Position numbers and translations under genes: made by a program. Below are positions 13,073-25,300 of a stretch of 64,000 bases of DNA, in pieces. The notes under the pieces were generated by a model, which worked only from the letters and a program-made list of their open reading frames with translations, had not been told where the DNA came from and ran no database searches. Position 1 is the first letter of the stretch; each line of letters starts with the position of its first letter. The DNA is from Pyxicephalus adspersus. Taxonomy: Eukaryota; Chordata; Amphibia; Anura; Pyxicephalidae. The DNA lies in assembly GCF_032062135.1 (NCBI RefSeq), contig NC_092862.1:48147015-48211014 (forward strand). The letters are read 5' to 3'.

Positions 13073-13688
13073 TGTTAGGAATCGTGCTGGCATTTCCTTG
13101 CTGTGCGCCTCCACCATATCCCAGACAGCTTATTTTGTCCAGCAATATCACTTGCAGCAGCAAGGAAAAAAAAAGAAATAGCTGCAGCCCCTGCTTCCCT
13201 TTAGCTGTGCAGCCTGATGTATTTTACCAGCATCCTCATCACATACTCCTTGGCTGTGCACAGCTAAATGGGATTTTAGAGTCTTATCAGTTCCTGACTC
13301 TATCATGTGCTGCCATTGGTTACTAGGACTTTATAGCCTCTCCGCTCCCAGTCACCAGTGCCTTTTGTAGTGTTAAGCTAGGCTGACTTGCTGCCGGTGT
13401 GTATTCGTGTGCTTTACTTTTGCTGACCCTGCCTGTTCCTGACCCTGTGAGTGATTCTGTACTTGTCTCTGCTGCAATCTTGGTACTGTGTTATCTGCGG
13501 GCTCCTGGTCCTTTGTCAGCCCTTCCCCAGACACCATCCCTTGCTCACTAAGTCCTGGGGGTAATCGTGTGCTGGGAAACGCAACCAGTCCCCCGAGGCT
13601 GAGAGGGTGCTTTCTATAGGTAAAGAGTGTGTCTTTAGATTGGAGGACTGGTGTCTGGTGAGTAATGTTGCTGAATCAGGGCCTTACA
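13073..13688. mobile_element. Solo LTR with 5-bp target duplication
   Basis: A 616-bp block starts TGTTAGGA and ends CCTTACA, giving the TG...CA termini and near-perfect short inverted ends (TGTTAGG against TGTAAGG) typical of long terminal repeats. It is flanked on both sides by GCTCC (13068-13072 and 13689-13693), a perfect 5-bp target duplication as made by LTR-element integration. It is GC-richer than the surroundings. ACTTTATAGCC at 13328-13338 could be its TATA element. There is no internal coding region or second LTR in the window, so it is best read as a product of LTR-LTR recombination. The family is unknown. Confidence 0.8.
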
Positions 13689-16395
13689 GCTCCCTAATAA
13701 ACTACCAAAATCATAATGCTGGACCCCCTTTGTTTTCCCCTTTCAGCTTGCAAAGTGTGTAGTGACTTGCTGTTTCTAAACCATTTTAGTCTGAGCAACC
13801 TACCCCCTCTTGAGTTTCTTATGTAAAGCAAAATAACTTGGCATAATTATTGAGGTGCTCTAAACGTGCAAAGATATGACAAAGCATTATTTTTGAAAAT
13901 AGAATATAATATATAATGAAATAAAATCTAGAAAGGAATACACTCAGATACATAGAAATGTAAGTCGATTTTTAAAACTTATTATGGAGTTACTCATTGG
14001 ATAATGCGGATTTCTGAAAACACAAACCCTAGTGAGCTCATTAAAAAGAGAGCAGTGTGATATCCTCATAAGTGTGCTGCTACTCCTTTTCTTTTCATTC
14101 ACAGGGGCTTTGACTAACTAGTATTGCTTCAACTTTAGTGAAAATCCCCAATGTTAGGGAGCTGGTTATGCTACTTGGCAGAGTTAAGTAAATCTTAAAG
14201 TTTATCAGATGTAATTATGTTTTGTGGCAAACATGCCAAACTATTTTCTTTTTACTTTAAATTTTAATATATATTTTTGCCATCATTCAGCCGTACACTT
14301 TTATTCTATTAACAGTGTGTTCGCTTTTTCATTGTAATGTTTATTTTCTTCATTTAGTGCGTGTGCTAGTTTTCCAGACAAAATACAATCAGCGTGTTTT
14401 TATTTATATTTTATCTGATGATTTCACTCCAACAAAATGAGCAGTGGAGCAGTTTCTCAGGGAGAAAAAAATTAATCACTTTACTCTAAATAACCTCTTC
14501 AATCCTTTTATATTTTATTATTTCCCATTAAATGGACATGAAAAACCTTTCTTCTATTTGTAGCTGCTTAAATTATGCAAATGATTTTGTATGTAATTAT
14601 AATGCACCCGTTGTTAATTATAAATACAGCTTTTATTTTCATATAGATAGTATTTATGTCATTTGAATAATTAAGTATTCAAGTTCATTGCCAATTTCAT
14701 AGACAAACTATAATTCTTGTCTGTTTACTTGGAAGAAGACAGAGTCTCAGCTTTATTGCACTCAGTGTTAGCAAACATACATATATTTTCATAGTGTTAA
14801 AGGTATGGCACTATAAATCTTTTAGTTTACATAGCTTCTGAGTTTCCAAAATGATAAAGTTGAAATGAAAAGCTTAGAAGCCTATCACCATGCTACTAAA
14901 ATCCATCTTTCTAGAAAATTGTAAAACTGAATAATTAAAATATTCTTGAGGAACCAGTGGTGACCAATAGGGAATATGTGACTTTTTTTTTAATCATGGG
15001 GTTACACCATGACAGCACTGCCACTGGCAAGCTATTTTTTCTCTATAAGAATACTCACAAACAAACAGTTGTCAGTGGTATGCCATATTCTGTTTAGTTT
15101 ACATTCCCACACAGGAAAGCATGACGGCACCTTGAGCGCCTTGCTTTATGTCTTCTATGTGACCTTACACTGGTCTTATTCTCAGTGACCTTGCTCCCAA
15201 ATTTGTATGATGGCACAATGAGGTATCCCATTAGATTAAAATAAGTTGTTCCCTCCCACCAGGAGGGGTCTACTTCAAGTGTCCCTAAATATTTCTATCT
15301 GAAACTAAACAGTCTGGTTTATGTACAACCACCAATAAAAATATTTACCAAAATACATTATATTTAGAAACATTCCAAACATCAAGTCATTTTTTTAATG
15401 TTATTTGATTGTTACCTTTATATTTTGTATCATATAGCTTTTATATTATCTATTCCTTATCTGACTAGAAAGGATAAGCTAAGCATTACAAATGTATTTA
15501 ATAATAATAATTAATGAGTAATCCTAATATTATCCTACATCATTGAGACACCCCCACAAAATCCCAGATAGGTGAATCTTGTGGTGGCTGTAATCACTGG
15601 TTTTGTGATGCGGAGCACTACTCTGATCTTCAGTGGCAAAGAAAACAAAAAACCTTTCATTCTTACTGCAAATGTTCAAAACAATTTGAACTGATCCTTT
15701 GTCATCCCTAATATAAACCTTGTTTGAACTTTCTATTGTCTCATTGCTAGATTTATACCGCTAAACCTTTCTAAGTTACTCAACAGGTTATGTGTTTTAA
15801 CTGCCTTTCTGCCATATTTGTTATATGCCATAGGATAGGGAGGAATAACCATCTTTGATAATACTGTTCAAAGTTATTTGGACAGAAACACGCTTATACC
15901 ACTCTACAAATTCAGATATAAAGCTCTAAACAACCCACTGTGACCTGATCCAGAGGACAACATCTTGAACCTGTATAGTTGTCTTTTTATGTGGAGTTGT
16001 TTCACCAGAAGCTGTCCTGTATAGAAAGGCATTACATAAACATTCTCCAGGATAGGATAGATTTTGTTTTAATTCTTTTGGGGTTGACAAAAGTACCAGT
16101 TGTTCAGAACAGTTGCACATCAATATATATGTTGTAACTGTCTTCCACTGTCCATACAAAACAATTATTTCAGGCACTGGGTATGAATCCTCAAGGATTT
16201 GTCATGTGTTTATTATAGACGAGGTTACACAATATTCCTTAGGTATAGAGAGGGTGGGAATGACACTCTTCCTAGTTCTCTTTTAAACCTTAACTCCAGA
16301 TTATTATAAGGTGATCAGAGCCTGGAATGTTTTTTACCTTCTCTTATAGCAAATTTTATTCCTACACCCTGAGTGGAAGCCAATGTACAGTCACA

Positions 16396-16582
16396 GGGCC
16401 TGATTTAATAATGATTTAATATGGAGTAGATAGACTATCATCAGTGAACTTGGGTTGAAAACATTTGCTAATAAATAGCAAATTACCTTTAAGACATTCA
16501 TTCCAGGTTTCCTGGATCACCCAGGTTTACTGATGAAAGTGTATCTTCTCAAGCAGTCTTGGAGGGTTTAATAAATCAGCCC
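16396..16582. mobile_element. Palindromic MITE, copy B (internally deleted)
   Basis: It begins GGGCCTGATTTAATAATG and ends GTTTAATAAATCAGCCC. The interior has AACATTTGCTAATAAATAGC, ATTCCAGGTTTCCTGGATCA and TTACTGATGAAAGTGTATCT, all matching copy A or D. The left arm is more diverged and shortened than the right, so the hairpin is imperfect. Confidence 0.8.
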
Positions 16583-16642
16583 TACAATATCAAAACAAGA
16601 ATTCCCCCCAAAAAAACTCCAGCTGTTAGTTTTATGTGTTTA

Positions 16643-16683
16643 GTCGATTGATTTCACCAGTTCCCCTGATGAATTCAATCGAC
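16643..16683. repeat. Short inverted repeat
   Basis: GTCGATTGATTTCA (16643-16656) and TGAATTCAATCGAC (16670-16683) pair over 13 of 14 positions around a 13-nt loop. It may be the core of an old palindromic element lying just beyond copy B of the MITE. No function is evident. Confidence 0.6.
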
Positions 16684-18247
16684 AAAAAGCATCAGACAGG
16701 CTAATATCTGACAATTTTTATCATAGCTGTATGGATGTTTACATATTTTCTTAACAAAGCTTAGTTTTCTGTGTCAGGTTATTAAATTTCTGTTAACAGC
16801 ATGACTGTAGATTTAGTTCCACTCGGGGTGCTGGAATTAACTTTCGTAAAGAGGGATCCAGGTGATCGAGAGCTGTGATACCAATGATTTTATGCTGGTG
16901 TTGAGTTAGGAGTTAATTCAACGAATGGAGGAGGACAAGCAGCAGAGTTTAGTTAGGGTCACTGCTGAAGACCACCTAGAGAACTGGTTAATGGGAGGCC
17001 ATACCATAAGCATGTATAAACCTTTGAAAATACAGGTCTGACATTTCCAGTCTGTGCTTTATTGGATGGGCATATGTGTGACTAAGAGCTTGGCAAGAGA
17101 AAACATTGGGGGTTATTTGATAATTGAATATAGTCTGTTTACCCAACAAAATGAATTATCATCTTGGATGAGAACTTCTACTAAACATCCAGATTCTCAA
17201 AGCTTAGAGAAAGTTCCCTTACATTGTGGTTAAAAGTGAACAATCTAAAATTATTTAAAAATTATTTTGCTAAGTGAACAATCTAAACTTGTTTTGTAAA
17301 TTTACCCCATATTTCTATTAATTGGGAACCCAGGAATGGGTGGAAAAGCTTTGATTGAAAGATAAGGGATTCAAGGCTATTACCCTTGAATTTCTTACTA
17401 GTAACAGGAAGAGAGAAAATCTCCCCAGTAAAGATTCCTAGAATAATACAGGATTGGTAAAAATTGTTATTCCTTCCCATCCTAACACCTTAATATTGTG
17501 GTAAAAATTCCATATTTACTATCTGTTTTGTCATCTGTTTATCTAGCTGGGTAACTTGTGCTTCTCCAGCTGTGTGGAATAAATGGCTGACCTTCCCGAT
17601 TAGTTTGTTAAAGTAGTAAAAACACCTTAATATTTTTTGCAGTTCAAGTTTTCAGTTAGGCTGCTGTCACTGGCCTATTAGCCATTTACATAGATTTATG
17701 TAGTATTCATTAAACAGTGTTGCGCACTCTCGTTCTTAATGTGCATATACAAAATAGTCAACTATTGTTATCCATTGTTTTAATGGCACAAGTGAGCCTA
17801 AAAACACGATGATGCCTGTTGATTGTGCCTGGAAATGGACAGTATTTTGTTATCACAATGTCTAGCACATGCACAGCTTAACAGTCAACTTGTCAGAATG
17901 CTGTACTGTCGATCTCCATTTATGTTCCCATTACAGTTTATTCTTGGCTCATTATCTAAAGAGGAAGCTTGGGTGGCACTGCTTTGAAAGGCATGTGTGA
18001 TAGTGACAACGTAAATTGTACCTTGCGTATTGCTCAAATGAAGCATACATGATTGTTCGGTTAGATCTCCAGATAATTAAATCATCTTGTGAACAACTGA
18101 GGCAGTCATTTCTGTTACTTTAGTCAAGCTGGCATTTTTCTAGTTCTATTAAGAAGTCATCGCTGCAATTCTACTCCTAACCTTGGAGTGTGGATTTTCC
18201 CTTCCTTCTATGTGGCATAATGTCTTGTGACTCATTTGTTTTTTCAG

Positions 18248-18335
18248 AGCTTCTTTGAAGGACAGACAGCACCGTGGGAGTCAGCAAAGAAAGACGAGAA
18301 CAGAATGAAGAACAGATATGGGAATATCATAGCAT
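18248..18335 (+). CDS. PTPRM: PTPRM exon: D1 pTyr-recognition loop
   Basis: The acceptor TTTTTTCAG ends at 18247 and the donor GTAAGT starts at 18336. The exon is 88 nt, phase 0 in, phase 1 out (the T of a Tyr codon). It encodes 29 residues beginning [19 protein letters not shown] and continuing [16 protein letters not shown] is the conserved phosphotyrosine-recognition loop of classical PTPs; its Tyr is at 18317-18319 and normally stacks on the substrate phosphotyrosine ring. Joined to the previous exon it restores the conserved FKEEYESFFEGQ string, which fixes both borders. Confidence 0.95.
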
Positions 18336-19585
18336 GTAAGTGTTGACAGTATGATAGTGGCACCGCATATGATTCCATTGCAGTGGCTGCTTTGACTGAC
18401 CAGAAAAAATTCCCAATGTGCATTTGGAGGACAATTAAATTTTAAGCCCCTATGAGCAATATTATCTTTGCCTAATTATTGCCGAGTTTAGCAAATTAAA
18501 TATGTGGATTAACCCTCTGAAATGCAGAATCGGGATGGAACTGTGTTTTTTGTGTTCATTTTGTGGCGATTCGAGGTATGGAGCACCTGATAATTATGAA
18601 CCCATTTATCTTAGGTTAAGGTTTTTTGTCTGAGAGATTGCAGACTAAAATTAGAGATTTCATTACACAGGCAAATTTATAACCTTTACAAATGTGAAAC
18701 ATCCGTAGATCATTCAGAAGAAAAGGTTACAAATTTTGTGCCTGTTAAATAAATCATCTTAGCCCAAAGAGCAGGCATAGATTTAAAAACTTCCTGCCGT
18801 ATAGATAATTATGCGCAAACTCACAAAATCAGAATCAATTTCCTCTTCAAAGGTTATATTGTTCTCAACAGGGCTAAAACAAATTTTTGTGCAAAAACTA
18901 GGGGGATAAAACAGGTTTGAATAATAAAATATTATTACTTTATGAATTTACAATTTCAGTATGGCGGGCTAATAAGCTTTAGCTTTTTCTGCACTTGTAT
19001 AAATAGTGTTTCTATTAGGACGTAGGGAACGTTTGTTTGTACAACCAATAGAACTAAGAAATGTTTCTCATTACTTTTTATGTTATGCCAAACGATTGGC
19101 TGTTCAGTTCACCTTTTGGTTGGATACAGTCAACCTAATTATCCCAAGATTTTACCACATGTGTATGGAAAATTCTCACACATCTGAACCAATACCACTT
19201 TAAAACAAAGCTAAAGTATCCTATATATATCCATATATTAATATAAATTAAAAGTTCAAAAGAGTGCAAAATAGTAATGTAAAAACCCGAGTATAAGCTG
19301 ACTTTTTCAGCACCCAAAATGTGCTGAAAAAGTCACCCTTGGCTTATACTCCAGTCAGGTGCATCCTGGAGGGTCCCTCTAGAAAAGCACCCTGTGCCAG
19401 CCGATTCCCGCTCCTGCCCCCGCAAACCTGCTTACCTGATCTGCCAGTGTCCTCCCATCATCCTTCGCGTCTTCTTCCTTCCCCCCATCGGTGTTCTCTG
19501 CACCGGATGAGTCACCGGGAGTTCCTGGTGCCGTCAGTGTGTGCGGACGTTCCGTTCAGGGCGGGGCAGAAAACTCAAATCTTTT

Positions 19586-19628
19586 TGTATTGCATTCAAT
19601 ACAAAATAACTGTATTGAATGCAATACA
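19586..19628. repeat. Perfect 18-bp inverted repeat
   Basis: TGTATTGCATTCAATACA (19586-19603) and TGTATTGAATGCAATACA (19611-19628) are exact reverse complements around a 7-nt loop, AAATAAC. The structure lies within the composite repeat. Confidence 0.9.
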
Positions 19629-19886
19629 GTGGATTTATATGTGTAAAAGCGGTACATTGTTTTTCATGAACTTTTATTTTACAGTATAATATAATAGTAT
19701 GAGTATAATATTTATTTAAATTTTTTTTTTAATTTTATACATGTATTATTTTGACATGATTTTGTGTTTCAAACTTTATTGTATTCATACTATTATATTA
19801 TACTGTAATACTATACTGAACAGTACAGTACTGTAAAATAAATTTTCATGAAAAGGTAAAGTAAGTTATATCAACTAATGATGCAT

Positions 19887-19947
19887 AATTTATCAGATGA
19901 CTAATATATGATTAGTTACTAATCATATATTAATCATCTGATAAATT
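19887..19947. repeat. 29-bp-arm hairpin with a 3-nt loop
   Basis: Arms 19887-19915 and 19919-19947 pair at 28 of 29 positions around TTA. The arm begins AATTTATCAGATGACTAATA. A loop this tight is cruciform-prone, which suggests a recent palindromic insertion or foldback duplication. A LINE-tail copy begins immediately after it. Confidence 0.9.
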
Positions 19948-20125
19948 ATTATTACTACACAGTATTTATATAGCCCCATCATATTACGCAGCGCTGTACA
20001 AAGTCTATAGTCATGTCACTAACTGTCCCTCAAAGGGGTCCACAATCTAATGTCCCTACCATAGTCATATGTCATTAATGTAGTCTAAGGTCAATTTTTT
20101 TGGGAAAGCTAATTACCCTAACTTA
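19948..20125 (-). mobile_element. LINE-like 3'-tail repeat, reverse orientation
   Basis: ATTATTACTACACAGTATTT followed by ATATAGCCCCATCATATTAC and GCAGCGCTGTACAAAG is the reverse of the tail seen at 50681-50737. Following sequence (CTAACTGTCCCTCAAAGGGG, then CACAATCTAATGTCCCTACC) belongs to the same frog repeat as I recall it. The AT-trinucleotide end marks the original 3' end. Confidence 0.65.
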
Positions 20126-22314
20126 AATAAAAAGAAGGGAACCTCACTGGTAGAAGTGAAACTTCCCAGTAGCTGCAGCATTTCCCACCCTCGGCTTATA
20201 CTCGAGTCATTCAATCTTTTCCTCTTTTCCAAGGTAAAAATAGGTACCTTGGCGAATACTCGTGTCAACTTATACTCGAGTATATACGGTATTTTTTTAT
20301 ATTACAGTGTCCAGGTGAGATGTCATCACATCGTTCTTATATCTTTTACAAATACTACCTGAAAGTTATTTCCACCAATATGTCTGCAAAGATATAATGC
20401 TAAACATGAAAAGGAAACTATAGCCCCTGTTGGCTGTAAGGGAGAACACTAAACTAATGTATTACCATATTTACCTGTCAAAAAAGAAAAATATATCATT
20501 TTTACATTTGTTTTTATTTTTGTAATCTTATATACTATACTATGTAAAGAAAGGAAGTGCAAAAACACAATTATTTATGCCCTTTAATGATGAATCATGC
20601 TTTAGTAATTAGTGACTGTAGTATTCTGTATTCGAACCATCTATTTAATATCTGTGTGCACTGTTTAAATTCCATTTAATAGGATTTCGATGGATTTTTA
20701 GCTAGATGGATGTATCTGAAATTAGGATACACTAGGATTTTGGTACTTTTAAGACTATATTAAACAAACATTCCATGAACTGATTTTAAAAACAACTGGA
20801 TGTAAAGTTAAGAGCTGTAAACATATTTTTGTGGATCTACCTGAAATAAAGAAGAAGGACACAGGAAAATAGTTGAAGTTGTGGTGCTACCCCTGGGAAT
20901 TACTTTTCTGGTTTAGGATTTGCGCTAGACTGAATTCAGTGCTATATAAGTGTTATAATTATGATAATCATTATATAACTGCATTTGAAATATGGTTTGA
21001 ATAATTCACTTTCCACTACTACACTTTTTTGATAAGGTAGTGATCTTCCAAAGCGTAATCAATGTCTGCTGGACACCAAAATGATGTATTCAACTCAGTT
21101 GTTTGCCAGTGAGCTAGAACAGTATTGGCATACCAATAATTTAAAATACAGATCTGTTGCATTCAGCATTACATGAGACTGACTGTCACTTTGCTAACAC
21201 TGTTGACTTTTTGATACCAGAGCATAATTAAGCCCTGTGGTGCATTAGGAACTAGGCTGTGTCTTATCACCATGTAAGGGAAATACGTAATAAGAAACTG
21301 TGCCATCAGGAAGAAAAGTAATTTATTACAATGAGCAAAAGCAGCTAGCTCAGAGCAATGGGCCAAGACCCATTTTAATTTAACTCAGCAGACCTTCTGG
21401 GAATCTGGGAAGACTTAAGTTTGCTAATTCCATTCCAAAGTTATTCAGAAACTGGGTAAGCCAGATAATCTAACTTGTTACAATGGTACATCCCTTTAAT
21501 TCACATATTAGTTATAAAGCCTTGGATTTGTGAAATGTGCTATGCCTCAGAGATGTTTACACCTTTTCTAATTTGGAAGACAGAAATTCTCAAATCGTCC
21601 ACATCTTTGTCTAATCTCTAAAAACTAAGGTCTAAATTCAGAAGGGAGTTTTCCCAGATAGAAACTTCAGTTACATTGTGTAACATTACAAATATATATA
21701 TTTTATTTGCAATGCATCTGTGGAATATAGTTAGTCGTTAATTGTATAATTGTAGCATTTAGCAATTATTTAATAGCAGGTTTCATATAAGATGATAAAT
21801 CAAAATCAAAATGTTTCTTAAAAACTTTTTTTTACATTAGTCCTTACTTCTGTTCCTTGACCGCTGCTCTGGCTTAGTCAGAGGTGCTGCCAGATTCTGT
21901 TTTCTGATTAAGTCAACATTTGAAGACAGAAGGGTGTTTGCTTGTATCATTATATGGAATAAATCAATCCTGACATCTCTTTTGTTGTCTATGTATCTTA
22001 GGCAAGTGCTTAGATTGTCTATCAGGAGTTAAAAAAAATAAAAGGCATGTCTACTTTTCTATTTTCTTACTTTGTTGTTCCCAGAATATTTCAACCAGTA
22101 TATAGACATTTCATAAAAGCATGAACTGTATTGAAATTATGCTTTTGTGGTTACTAGTTTGACCGTGTATGAGATATAATACAATGATTGGTTTTTATTA
22201 TCACATACGAACACTCATATGCATTGTTAATTCATTCCTGAAAAAAATAAAGTCATAGACATAGTGTTAAATGTTGGTCAAGTGTTTAAAAGAGTTACTC
22301 TAAATCTGTTGCAG

Positions 22315-22391
22315 ATGACCATTCCAGAGTGAGACTGCAGAGTATTGAAGATGAAGCCAGCTCAGACTATATCAATGGAAACTATATTGAT
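22315..22391 (+). CDS. PTPRM: PTPRM exon: D1 core, DYINGNYID motif
   Basis: The acceptor CTGTTGCAG ends at 22314 and the donor GTATGT starts at 22392. The exon is 77 nt, phase 1 in and phase 0 out. It encodes YDHSRVRLQSIEDEASSDYI followed by NGNYID, the family-wide DYIN-NYI motif of classical PTP domains that helps form the domain core. The stretch IEDEASS is the least conserved part of D1 relative to the human protein as I recall it; the rest is near identical. An exon this short would be missed by ORF calling and is supported by phase and motif. Confidence 0.94.
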
Positions 22392-25300
22392 GTATGTATA
22401 CTAAACTTTATTTATCAGTATATCATATCCTGTTTAATCTTGTTTTCCATATATATATATATTTATTTATTTTTTTTATTTTTTATTTTTTTAAAGAATA
22501 TCACATGAAGGCTTTTTAAGAGGCTCTATCACAAACCTAAAATTTCAGTTTCTTTTGATATGTTTAAAATTTGTTTGTAAAAATAAGGATTTAAAACATG
22601 ACAAGGCCAGAGCACTGGTTTAGCTAAGAATAGATAAGGGATGGGTTATTAATATGATGACCAGTATGAATGTTAAAAGAGGTTTCTTGCACTGCTTCTT
22701 AGAGGAATATAGAGATGGAGACTAGAACAATATTGGATTAGAAATATGCAAAACGTGATTTTTTTTAGGGGGGAGTTGGTTTTGCAACGTAAGTGCACTT
22801 TTAGTGACATTGCCACTTATTAACTTTCAGCACTGACTGATGCTGAACTATAGTATAATGTATTAAATCTCATTTTGTAAGCTTGCTTAGACAGAACACT
22901 TACAATAAATTTTAAGATGCTGTTCAGAATGAAACAGATTTTCAGTCCTACTGAAAATGCTGTTACACACTTTTACCAATAAACTCCTGGAATTGAATTC
23001 TATCTTTAGCTTTCAGTTATTTCTGTGTGCTCCACTGAAACTGTGAACTAGGCTTTGTGCCCATACCTGTGGTGAAAAAGCAAGATCATTGGTCATGTTT
23101 AGGATGGCCTATGCACAAATGGTATTATAATGCTATTTCAACCATCATGATTGTTTTCAGTGACAGATGAATTAATGAGAGCTGTACACACAGTGCCCAT
23201 TCTGTTCTATATAAAGTAGAGGATGAGCCGACGTTCCCAACCGGTAATTTATGTATCCGTCCTGATATACCAATGAACAACGTCGGGTAACCCTTGTACA
23301 CATCAGATTCTTTCCCGAGACAAGCATGACTGTTCATCTCGAGCAATATTCATCTGACGTATGTAACAGGAGAAGGAAAATTCATGCCATTTCTGGGGAA
23401 AACGCTTCTCTACATTTCTTCTAGTGCAGATCAGGTGAATAAAAACATAGGGAATTATACACATAGTCTTTTTTTTATAGGAAGGTTTAAGACTCAACTG
23501 CTGGCTGCACGCATACAATAAATCAATACTCTGTCATTACAGTGTAATAAAGCAGGGCCCTTGCTTAATAACCTAATAGTGCTAAACTCACTGTTGCACA
23601 TATTGGCATCTTCTAGTGTGAGGTTTTCTTTACACACACTGATAAATGCATATAGAAAGTTACTGTTATTTCCTTCTGTCACTAGTTGGGCATAATTCTT
23701 CATTAAATAGAAAGCCGTTTGCATATTAATGTGACAAAACTATGTAATTCCTAATGCTGTGATTTGCAGTCTCTTGTCATCTCCACACTTTTAAGTTCCC
23801 TTCAAAGGAGCGTGCAGCTGTTAACCAGTGCTTCTAATGCAAGCAAGCCATTTCATTAAATATGTAAGCCCTTTAATTATTCAGCACCACTTCTTTGTTC
23901 GTATTGCATCATGTTAACCAAATGTTTTACATTAGAATGAACTATCCGAGAAATAGTGAGTTTGTAGATAAATCTATTCATTCCAAGTTATAATTGAAAA
24001 CTATAGAAGCTGCACTGCAAATATGAAAAAACGTATTTGGAGGCAGTCAGTTTCCTAATGTGAAATATTTTCAGCTGCACTGACAAGACAATCAAATGAA
24101 ATTGTCTGTTAGCAGAATAACTGTGCACACGTTTATAGTGAATATGCTTTTTCCTAATAAGGTGTCCCATTCATACACATAACACATTGAATTAGAATTG
24201 ACCCTTTTGAGAACCATCATTTTTCTCATTTCATGTTACTTCAGGTTCCAAGATGCTCTCTATGCTGTTATCAACATTGACAAATTTGTGGATAAGTTAA
24301 CTTCTGATTGAGGAAATGAATAATACAGGGTTATAGGTATTATGAGTATGGGTACAAAGGAAGGGTTATAAAGAATGGCTTTTTTGATAACCAATAAGTC
24401 CAATAGAATAGTCCATATAGAATAAAGCACCATAAACCAAACATAATTTGCCATCTAAAATATTCTAAACCACTGTCCACCCACAAGGCAGGCAACAAAG
24501 TTGGCAACAAAACAGACAGAAAGCTTTCAGCTGGCTGATAAAACTTCTTTAACCTCTTATTGATAGCTCAGTGTAAAGGCAAGAGATATTTCATTATTGG
24601 TTGTTGACTGGCCAGTCACCAATCCTCACTATGTTCAGCACAGCAAGATCCGATCTCAGCTTCTTCTTGGCAACTACAGGCAAACTACACCCAAAAAGAT
24701 TAAGACAAAAGCCAGCAGACTAGCCCAAATTGAAATCATTCCTATATACCATAAATTTAATTAAAAAAATGTTATTAAAGAAAAAAATGTAGTGAGGTAG
24801 GAGGTTACACATCGAATGCTTTATTTTTAATTTATTTTAACATTAGTTGTAGGAAAAATATCAGGGATTGCTTAGTCTGTAGCCAACAGCATGGGATTCC
24901 AGTTCATGGCTCTTGGCCCAGATTTTGTACTGGTGCTAAGGTTTCAACATTCCCTCCCTTGCCCTGGCCTAACAAAAAATATAACAGTATGTAACATCAA
25001 GAACACTTCAAAAAAATGTTTATTTATCATTGGTAAACCTAACGCTTTTTTTTCTTTCAATGTTTATACTTTTTTCTACATACTGTATTTATAATGAGAA
25101 CTATAAAGAAAATGCAAGATTTAGCTATTATACTGCAAAATGAACAGGGCTACCTGGGTATGTCTACCTGTAATAAAATTAATTTAGTTATTTTTACTGA
25201 AGCTAATTGAGAGACATGTTTTTTGTAAGACTAGTAAAGAGAGAAGAACAAAGCTGAAAGGTGTGAAAGGGGGACTATATATGGCACGTTTTAATGCCTT

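Larger units (their letters stand above)
6217..18247. other. PTPRM intron (12.0 kb)
   Basis: A phase-0 intron. It holds a decayed Tc1-type element (about 7600-8020), two copies of a palindromic MITE (8367-8589, 16396-16582) and a solo LTR (13073-13688). The rest shows no repeats that I recognise. The AT-rich segment at about 14350-14660 contains homeobox-type TAAT and ATGCAAAT-like words and could be regulatory, but this is not testable here. Confidence 0.8.
19284..20290. mobile_element. Composite repeat with CGAGTATA-rich ends and nested hairpins
   Basis: The left end reads ACCCGAGTATAAGCTGACTT. The right end has CTCGGCTTATACTCGAGTCA and ACTTATACTCGAGTATATAC, roughly the reverse complement, so this resembles a long inverted-repeat element. 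Between them are perfect hairpins at 19300-19334 (14-bp arms) and 19586-19628 (18-bp arms), arms around 19662-19705 and 19780-19857, a 29-bp-arm hairpin at 19887-19947, and a LINE 3'-tail copy at 19948-20125. A GC-rich stretch (about 19370-19570) gives a chance open frame with no domain. I take it as several insertions nested in one host element. Confidence 0.6.
18336..22314. other. PTPRM intron (4.0 kb)
   Basis: A phase-1 intron. About 1 kb (19284-20290) is a hairpin-rich composite repeat described separately. The remaining sequence is AT-rich with no exon-like segment or recognisable element. Confidence 0.8.

Noticed and set aside
19321..19689. 122-codon open frame on the + strand
   Set aside because: It falls in the GC-rich part of the composite repeat and runs into a perfect hairpin; no domain.
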